Assembly: GCF_001580455.1 (NCBI RefSeq)
Contig: NZ_CP010951.1
Location: 1,612,001-1,676,000, forward strand
Origin: Ramlibacter tataouinensis
Lineage (GTDB): Bacteria > Pseudomonadota > Gammaproteobacteria > Burkholderiales > Burkholderiaceae_C
Direction: 5' to 3'
Length of the DNA stretch: 64,000 nt
Positions 59,190 through 64,000 of this stretch are shown one piece after another. The translations under genes were made by a program, and so were the position numbers. The number at the start of each line of letters is the position of its first letter. Position 1 is the stretch's first letter. The notes beneath the pieces were generated by a model. It searched no databases. It worked only from the letters and a program-made list of their open reading frames with translations, and was not told the origin of the DNA.

Positions 59190-60122
59190 TCACATCGCGG
59201 GATGGGTCTGGTCGCGCGCCGCCGTGCGGAACTGACTGGGGGACTGGCCTACTTCCTTGCGGAAGAAGCGCGTGAAGTACGCCGTGTCGATGAAACCGAG
59301 GCCGTAGGCGATCTGCTCGATCGACATGTTCCCGAAGATGAGGTTGCGCTTGGCCTCGGTGATGAGGCGTGCGTGGATCAGCTTGGTGGGGCTGAGGCCG
59401 GTGGCGGCGACGCAGGCCGTGCGCAGCTGGCCGATGGAGACCGCCATCATCGACGCATAGTCCTGCAGCCGCAGGTTCTCGCGGTAGTGCTGGTGGACCA
59501 GTTCGCGGAAGCGGTCGGCCAGGCGGATCGCGTTGCGGGTGGCGCCTTCCTTGTCGATCTGGTCCAGGCGCGTTCCGCGCACCAGCATCAGCAGCAGCGA
59601 AGTCAACACGGCCTCGGTGCCGACGATGTGACCCACGATGCGGGACCGGATCTCCTGCTGCAGCTTGCTCACCAGGCCGTGGAACTCCGTCGCGGCCTCC
59701 GTGTCGTAGTCGAGCGAGATCACCCGGGGTTCGGTCCACAGCTGGCTGAACTCGGGCAACTTGGCGTTGACCTGCGCCAGGTAGGTGTCCTCGATCGTCA
59801 CGACCCACCGGTCCACGTCGATTTCGTAGTCCAGGCCATGCACGCACTCGTTGGGCAGCAGCAGGGCGCAAGGGGCCTGGAATGGCACGCTGCGGCCCTC
59901 CAGGTTCATCACGCCCCGCCCATTGCGCACGAAGATCACCTGCCCGTAGGCCGGATGCGCGTGTGGCAAGGTCCGCCGGCGACCGCCCTGGGTGACGTGT
60001 CCGACGTTGACGAACCAGGATTCCTTCTCCGGATTCTCGACGTACAGGCGGACTTTCGGAACCGGGGCAGGGGCCGGTTGCAGGTGGGATTCGCGCTGGG
60101 TCCTGGCCATCGTGGAATGCAT
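59190..60122 (-). CDS. AraC-family transcriptional regulator
   Basis: A 310-residue regulator with an N-terminal cupin-like sensing domain (TLPHAHPAYGQVIFVRNGRGVMNLEG) and two C-terminal HTH motifs (SIGQLRTACVAATGLSPTKL and SIEQIAYGLGFIDTAYFTRFFRKEVGQSPSQFR). The N-terminal domain resembles PobR/HpaA-type regulators of aromatic acid catabolism, so it is the likely inducer of the surrounding genes. It is in the middle of the run on the same strand. Confidence 0.92.
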   Translation of the reverse strand: MHSTMARTQRESHLQPAPAPVPKVRLYVENPEKESWFVNVGHVTQGGRRRTLPHAHPAYGQVIFVRNGRGVMNLEGRSVPFQAPCALLLPNECVHGLDYEIDVDRWVVTIEDTYLAQVNAKLPEFSQLWTEPRVISLDYDTEAATEFHGLVSKLQQEIRSRIVGHIVGTEAVLTSLLLMLVRGTRLDQIDKEGATRNAIRLADRFRELVHQHYRENLRLQDYASMMAVSIGQLRTACVAATGLSPTKLIHARLITEAKRNLIFGNMSIEQIAYGLGFIDTAYFTRFFRKEVGQSPSQFRTAARDQTHPAM

Positions 60123-60163
60123 GGGCGTCCCCGGATTATGTGGCTGCGCGCGCGGTCCCAGGC

Positions 60164-61057
60164 TCAGCCCAGGCTGCCGGTGACCTCGTCGAACAATTCG
60201 TCAACCGACAGCCTGTGAGGAATGATCTTCTGGTCGAGCGCCCAGTCGATCGCCAGCTGCAGCCCCTTGCGGTTCGCCTCCAGCCCCAGGGGCGGGAAGA
60301 CGGCGGGCACGCCTTCGGCGAGAGCGCGGCTCTCGGCAATCATCCGGTAGATCTCGCGCACGACGTCCGGCCGCTTCTTCGAGAGATCCTTGTGCACCAC
60401 GAACATGTGGTTGATCGGCACGATGCCCGCGCGGGCATACCAGGTCTTGGCCGCGGCCTGCGCGTCCGGGACGAGCGTGCGCACGCGCGGGTCCTTGGGC
60501 ATGTCCTCGCCGAGCAGCGCGGCGGCCAGCTCTCCCTCGAGCATCATGTCCGGAATGGAGGATGCGGCGGGCAGGCGCACGCAGTTCTCGGGATCCTTGT
60601 ACTCGGCCAGGTGACCATCGCCCAGCGTCATCCAGGTCACCTTGTCGAGGTCGACGCCGTACTCGTGGCGCAGCACGCCGCGGATCCACAGGCCCGTGGT
60701 CTGCGCATAGGTCCGCACGCCGACCTTCTTGCCCTCGATGTCCCTGGGATCCAGGTGGCCGAAGTCGACGTTGAAGCCGGCGCAGTGGTGCTGGAAGCGC
60801 CCGGAGATCGGCGCGGGCAGCAGCACGTACGGCTTGCCGTAGGCCTTGGCCTGCAGGTAGGTGACGATGGCCAGCTCGCCCGCATCGAAAGCCTGCTCGC
60901 GCACCATGGCCTTGAAGCCGTTGTGCGCCGGCGTCGGGCCGCAGAAGTCGAGGGTCACGAGGTCGGACTTCACGCGCCCGTCCTTCATCGCCTTCGTCAC
61001 CGCATAGTCGGCCAGGTTGGTGCGCAGGGCAGTCGCTTCGCTTGCTGTGGTGGGCAT
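60164..61057 (-). CDS. 4,5-dihydroxyphthalate-decarboxylase-like / SBP-fold protein
   Basis: A 297-residue protein (306 if it starts at 61084). The layout KDGRVKSDLVTL, DAGELAIVTYLQAKAYGKPYVLLPAPISGRFQHHCAGFNVD, and DPRDIEGKKVGVRTYAQTTGLWIRGVLRHEYGVD matches Pht5-type decarboxylases, which share the fold of periplasmic binding proteins. It has no signal peptide, so it acts in the cytoplasm. Either decarboxylation of an aromatic acid or solute binding is possible; the neighbouring LigB-type dioxygenase favours the first. ATG 61057 is favoured by GAGA upstream. Confidence 0.78.
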   Translation of the reverse strand: MPTTASEATALRTNLADYAVTKAMKDGRVKSDLVTLDFCGPTPAHNGFKAMVREQAFDAGELAIVTYLQAKAYGKPYVLLPAPISGRFQHHCAGFNVDFGHLDPRDIEGKKVGVRTYAQTTGLWIRGVLRHEYGVDLDKVTWMTLGDGHLAEYKDPENCVRLPAASSIPDMMLEGELAAALLGEDMPKDPRVRTLVPDAQAAAKTWYARAGIVPINHMFVVHKDLSKKRPDVVREIYRMIAESRALAEGVPAVFPPLGLEANRKGLQLAIDWALDQKIIPHRLSVDELFDEVTGSLG

Positions 61058-61084
61058 TGCTTGTCTCTTGGTGTTGGGGGTCAT

Positions 61085-62629
61085 TCAGAGCCTGACTTCG
61101 ATCAGGCGGGGTCCGGGCTCGCGGGTCGAATCGACCATGGCCCGGTGGAAGCCCTCGGCGGTGTCCACGGCGACGGCCGGCACGCCCATGCTCTTCGCCA
61201 TCGCCTGCCAGTCGATGCGGGGCCGGTCGATGTCGATCATCGACAGGGCGCGCGCGCCCGGCACGCCCGCGCCCATGTTGGCGTACTCCGCCTTCAGGAT
61301 CGCGTAGCTGTTGTTGGCGAAGATGATGGTGGTGACGTCCAGGTCCTCGCGCGCCTGGGTCCACAGCGACTGGATCGTGTACATCGCGCTGCCGTCGCCC
61401 ACCATGCAGAACACGCGGCGGTCGGGGCAGGCCAGCGCCGCCCCGGTCGCCACCGGCGTCGCGTAGCCGATGGAGCCGCCCATGTTGTTGATCAGGTCAT
61501 GGGGCAAGGCGCCCATCGTGAGGCCCATGGACTCGCGGCCGGTGGTCAACGATTCGTCGACCAGGATGCAGTGCTCCGGCAGGGCGGCGGCCAGCGCGCG
61601 CGCCACGCTCGCCGGGTTGAGCGCGCCCGTCGGCACCGGAGTTTCGATGCGCGGCTGCAGCGCCGGCCGCGCGTTCGTCGCGCCCAGCGCTTCCAGCAGC
61701 ATGTCGAACGCCAGTTCGCTGTCCTCGTCCGCCTCCACCAGCGGATGCACCAGCGTGCCTTCGGCCTTCAGCAGGCTCGGCTTGTCCGGGTAGCTGAAGA
61801 AGGCGACCGGCTCCCTGGTCTCGACGGTGACGATGTGCCTGAACCCTTTCAGGAAGGCGATGGCCTGCGCCACGGCGTAGGGAATGCGCTCGATCGGCAC
61901 GCGGCCGGCGCCGCGCTCGATGCGCGCGGTGAAGAACTGCGAGCCCAGCCGCGCACCGGTGGCGGCCGCCACCCGGCCGGCGCGCGCCAGCGCGGCGCCG
62001 CGCGTCGCCTTGTTGGCCAGGATGATCAGCGTCGGTTCGCCCGAGCGCAGCACGCGGGCCACGTGTTCGATCCGCGCTGCGTCAGGTGCCTTGCGCGTTG
62101 GCGCCGCGGGCGTCGGCAGCACCGGCGTGCCGGCCTGCTGCCACGAGGTGTCGCCAGGCAGGATCAGTGTCGCGACCTGCCCGGGATGCGCGGACGCCGC
62201 GGCCACCGCCTGCGCGGCATCCCACGCGATCGCGTCCGCCGAACCGGCGCGGCGCACCCAGTGGCTCAGCGGCCGTGCCAGGCCCTCGATGTCGGATGTC
62301 AGCGGCGGGTCGTACTTCAGGTGCGCGGCCGAGTGCTCGCCGACGATGTTGACCATCCCCGACGACGCGCGCTTCGCGTTGTGGATGTTCGCCAGCCCGT
62401 TGGCCAGGCCCGGCCCGAGGTGCAGCAGAGTCGCCGCGGGCTTGTCCTTCATGCGGTACCAACCGTCGGCCGCGCCCGTCGCCACGCCCTCGAACAGGCA
62501 CAGCACGCTGCGCATGCCCGGGTTCTCCAGCGCCGCCAGGAAATGCATCTCCGACGTGCCGGGATTGGCGAAGCAGATGTCAACGCCCTGGCCGACCAGC
62601 GTGGCGACCAGGCTTTCCGCGCCGTTCAT
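61085..62629 (-). CDS. ThDP-dependent enzyme, acetolactate synthase/benzoylformate decarboxylase-like (IlvX type)
   Basis: A 514-residue thiamine diphosphate enzyme. The PYR domain has CFANPGTSEMHFLAALE and catalytic Glu in LCLFEGVATGAADGWYRM at about 50; the central domain follows; the PP domain holds the ThDP motif VGDGSAMYTIQSLWTQAREDLDVTTIIFANNSYAIL. It belongs to the IlvX-like set, distinct from IlvB. In the island a 2-keto acid decarboxylase or carboligase step is probable. It lies three bases before the aldolase gene's end and directly abuts the next gene. Confidence 0.87.
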   Translation of the reverse strand: MNGAESLVATLVGQGVDICFANPGTSEMHFLAALENPGMRSVLCLFEGVATGAADGWYRMKDKPAATLLHLGPGLANGLANIHNAKRASSGMVNIVGEHSAAHLKYDPPLTSDIEGLARPLSHWVRRAGSADAIAWDAAQAVAAASAHPGQVATLILPGDTSWQQAGTPVLPTPAAPTRKAPDAARIEHVARVLRSGEPTLIILANKATRGAALARAGRVAAATGARLGSQFFTARIERGAGRVPIERIPYAVAQAIAFLKGFRHIVTVETREPVAFFSYPDKPSLLKAEGTLVHPLVEADEDSELAFDMLLEALGATNARPALQPRIETPVPTGALNPASVARALAAALPEHCILVDESLTTGRESMGLTMGALPHDLINNMGGSIGYATPVATGAALACPDRRVFCMVGDGSAMYTIQSLWTQAREDLDVTTIIFANNSYAILKAEYANMGAGVPGARALSMIDIDRPRIDWQAMAKSMGVPAVAVDTAEGFHRAMVDSTREPGPRLIEVRL

Positions 62630-62632
62630 CTT

Positions 62633-63493
62633 TCAGTAGGCGGTGGCCGCTTCGCGCGCCAGGCCGACCACGCCGTAGGTGCGCTGCGGTGCCGACACCA
62701 GCAGGCGGTAGCCTTCTTCCAGCACACGCTTGTGGTTCTTGGCGCTGACGTGCGGATGGCTGACCACCACGTCGTGCTTGCGGCAGGTCTCGACAATCTT
62801 GCGCATGGCATCCGCCACTTCCGGATGCTCGTACTGGCGCGGGAAGCCCAGCTCCTGGCTGAGGTCGCCCTCGCCGATCATGATGAAGCCGATGCCGGGC
62901 ACGTTGGCGAGGATGTCGTCCAGGTTCTCCACGGCCTGCACGCTCTCGCACATCAAGCCCACCAGGATTTCACCTTGCGGCGCCAGCGGCCAGACGTCGG
63001 CCTTGGCGTAGTAGTCCTGCATGCTCAGGCCCCAGTAGCGCGAGGCCGTGGCCGGGCCGTCGCCGCGCACGCCCTTGGGCTCGTACAGCGGAGCGTTCCT
63101 GGGCCGGGCATAGCGGCAGGACGCGACCGCGTTGTACGCCTGCTCCACGGTGGACACATGCGGCCACAGCACGCCGTAGACGCCGCGGTCCAGCACCTGC
63201 TTGGCAAAGGCCTGGTTCATCTCCACGCCGTTGGCCGGAATGCGGGCGATGGGGGTGACGCGCGGCGCGACCGAACCCGACTCGGCGATCTGCTTGCGAT
63301 TGAGCAGGTACTGCAGCGCATCACCGAGCGCGGACACGTCGTAGGGGTTGTGCTCCATCTCGAACACGAGGCCGTCGTAGGGCGAGTCGCTCATGTCGAT
63401 GGCGGTCTGCTTGTCGAGTTTGGAAAAGGCCGCAAAGGCCGGCTTGCCGGCTTCGAAGGCGCGGATGATGCTGTTCAGGCGGGTGTCGCTCAT
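62633..63493 (-). CDS. HpcH/HpaI aldolase/citrate lyase family protein
   Basis: A 286-residue class II aldolase-like enzyme. Metal and substrate residues fall in FEMEHNPYDVSALGDALQYL, VEMNQAFAKQVLDRGVYGVLWPHVST and the late GFIMIGEGDLSQELG, with GLMCESVQAVENLDDIL carrying the metal Glu. It is expected to cleave a 4-hydroxy-2-keto acid to pyruvate plus an aldehyde, a normal end to meta-cleavage pathways. It follows the dioxygenase gene by 27 bases. Confidence 0.88.
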   Translation of the reverse strand: MSDTRLNSIIRAFEAGKPAFAAFSKLDKQTAIDMSDSPYDGLVFEMEHNPYDVSALGDALQYLLNRKQIAESGSVAPRVTPIARIPANGVEMNQAFAKQVLDRGVYGVLWPHVSTVEQAYNAVASCRYARPRNAPLYEPKGVRGDGPATASRYWGLSMQDYYAKADVWPLAPQGEILVGLMCESVQAVENLDDILANVPGIGFIMIGEGDLSQELGFPRQYEHPEVADAMRKIVETCRKHDVVVSHPHVSAKNHKRVLEEGYRLLVSAPQRTYGVVGLAREAATAY

Positions 63494-63520
63494 GGGGGGT
63501 TCTTTCGATTCAAATGGGGG

Positions 63521-64000
63521 TCAGGACGCGGCGTCCCAGTACATGAAGCCCATGCCCTCGCCGGTGCCGGCAGGGGTGCGCCAGCAGGGCACGTAGTCGA
63601 CCAGCGTCATCTGGGCCCCGGTGTGCTGCAGGGCCATCATCACGGTCGAATAGATCTTGATCTCCGAGGTGCCCGACTGGTAGTAGCCGTTCGGGATGGC
63701 CGACAGTCCCTCGTAGTCGTAGCTCGCCAGCCGCCGCATGATGTCGCGGTCGAACTCCTCGTCGTTGACGAAGTGCGAGAGGCCGCCGGAGGCGATGACG
63801 GCCACGCGCACGTCCTCGGGCCAGGCCGCGATGGCGTCGCGCAGCACGCGGCCGAACTCGATGCAACGCGCCATCGACGGCTGCGTCGGCGGGTAGAAGA
63901 GGTTCATCAGCACCGGCACATGGGGCGGCGGGTTGTCGCCCATGATCTGGTGGTAGACGAAGCTGTAGGCGTGCGGCACGACGGGGTAGTCGGCTTTCTG
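63521..64000 (-). CDS. LigB-type extradiol ring-cleavage dioxygenase (5' part outside window)
   Basis: C-terminal part (about 159 residues) of a class III extradiol dioxygenase. The frame runs through the window edge: residues before MPHAY read QKADYPVV, so the GTG at 63979 is internal. AYSFVYHQIMGDNPPPHVPVLMNLFYPPTQPS and VAVIASGGLSHFVNDEEF carry the second-shell and iron-binding Glu/His regions of protocatechuate 4,5- or gallate dioxygenases. It is the first gene of the island seen and may have further genes upstream. Confidence 0.85.
   Translation of the reverse strand, partial: QKADYPVVPHAYSFVYHQIMGDNPPPHVPVLMNLFYPPTQPSMARCIEFGRVLRDAIAAWPEDVRVAVIASGGLSHFVNDEEFDRDIMRRLASYDYEGLSAIPNGYYQSGTSEIKIYSTVMMALQHTGAQMTLVDYVPCWRTPAGTGEGMGFMYWDAAS

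Noticed and set aside
1..64000. CRISPR arrays, insertion sequences and prophage genes
   Set aside because: No regularly spaced repeats, transposase, integrase or phage structural genes were seen on either strand.

Overview
The window is high-GC DNA from a betaproteobacterium of the order Burkholderiales, most likely family Comamonadaceae. The evidence is the gene order pilG-pilH-pilI-pilJ-chpA-algH-ruvX-pyrR-pyrB-pyrX, the purH/fis/dusB group, a Bug-type solute receptor, and paaG/paaI/paaK next to an enoyl-CoA hydratase and etfBA. The genus cannot be fixed from the sequence. No phage, transposase, integrase or CRISPR array was seen.

Layout. 1-2,712 (+): a GNAT acetyltransferase cut by the window edge, a CPBP protease and a VWA protein, with overlapping ends. 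2,722-9,700: a small exported protein, tRNA-Arg(CCU), a gene-poor 600 bp, a type I sulfatase, a phosphatase-family lipoprotein, a DODA-type dioxygenase, and small genes. 9,710-24,126 (-): plsC, pyrX, pyrB, pyrR, ruvX, algH, the Pil-Chp twitching chemosensory operon (chpA, pilJ, pilI, pilH, pilG) and a rubredoxin. 24,221-26,496 (+): a ThiD-like kinase and hemL. 26,548-29,520 (-): tandem hairpins, purH, fis, dusB. 29,648-42,655: a DedA-like protein, two lipoproteins, ychF, a 7TM protein with degenerate GGDEF, MOSC protein, UbiH-type monooxygenase, dsbC, M61 peptidase, DUF3108 protein, glycosyltransferase, a phage-repressor-like HTH protein, a compact transcription unit and a small hypothetical gene. 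42,692-46,162: phenylacetate genes paaK, paaI, paaG and a divergent enoyl-CoA hydratase. 46,232-49,153: tRNA-Met, a small gene, etfA, etfB and ribB behind an FMN riboswitch. 49,546-52,045 (+): EamA transporter, exported aldo/keto reductase, DUF6064 protein.

From 64,000 down to 52,082 every gene lies on the minus strand with short gaps. In transcription order: LigB-type ring-cleavage dioxygenase (cut by the edge), HpcH/HpaI aldolase, IlvX-like ThDP enzyme, 4,5-dihydroxyphthalate-decarboxylase-like protein, AraC regulator, exported lactonase-fold propeller, exported PD40 propeller, ABC-type solute-binding protein, Bug receptor, aldehyde dehydrogenase and a lone LuxR-type HTH. This looks like a catabolic island for an aromatic or carboxylated substrate whose identity cannot be read from sequence. 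It is the best candidate for an undescribed system here.

The other points of most interest are the catalytically dead dihydroorotase beside pyrB, the FMN riboswitch on ribB, the possible CI-like regulator/operator/small-RNA unit at 41.3-42.4 kb, the GAGDT motif in the ThiD-like kinase, and the sulfatase beside tRNA-Arg.
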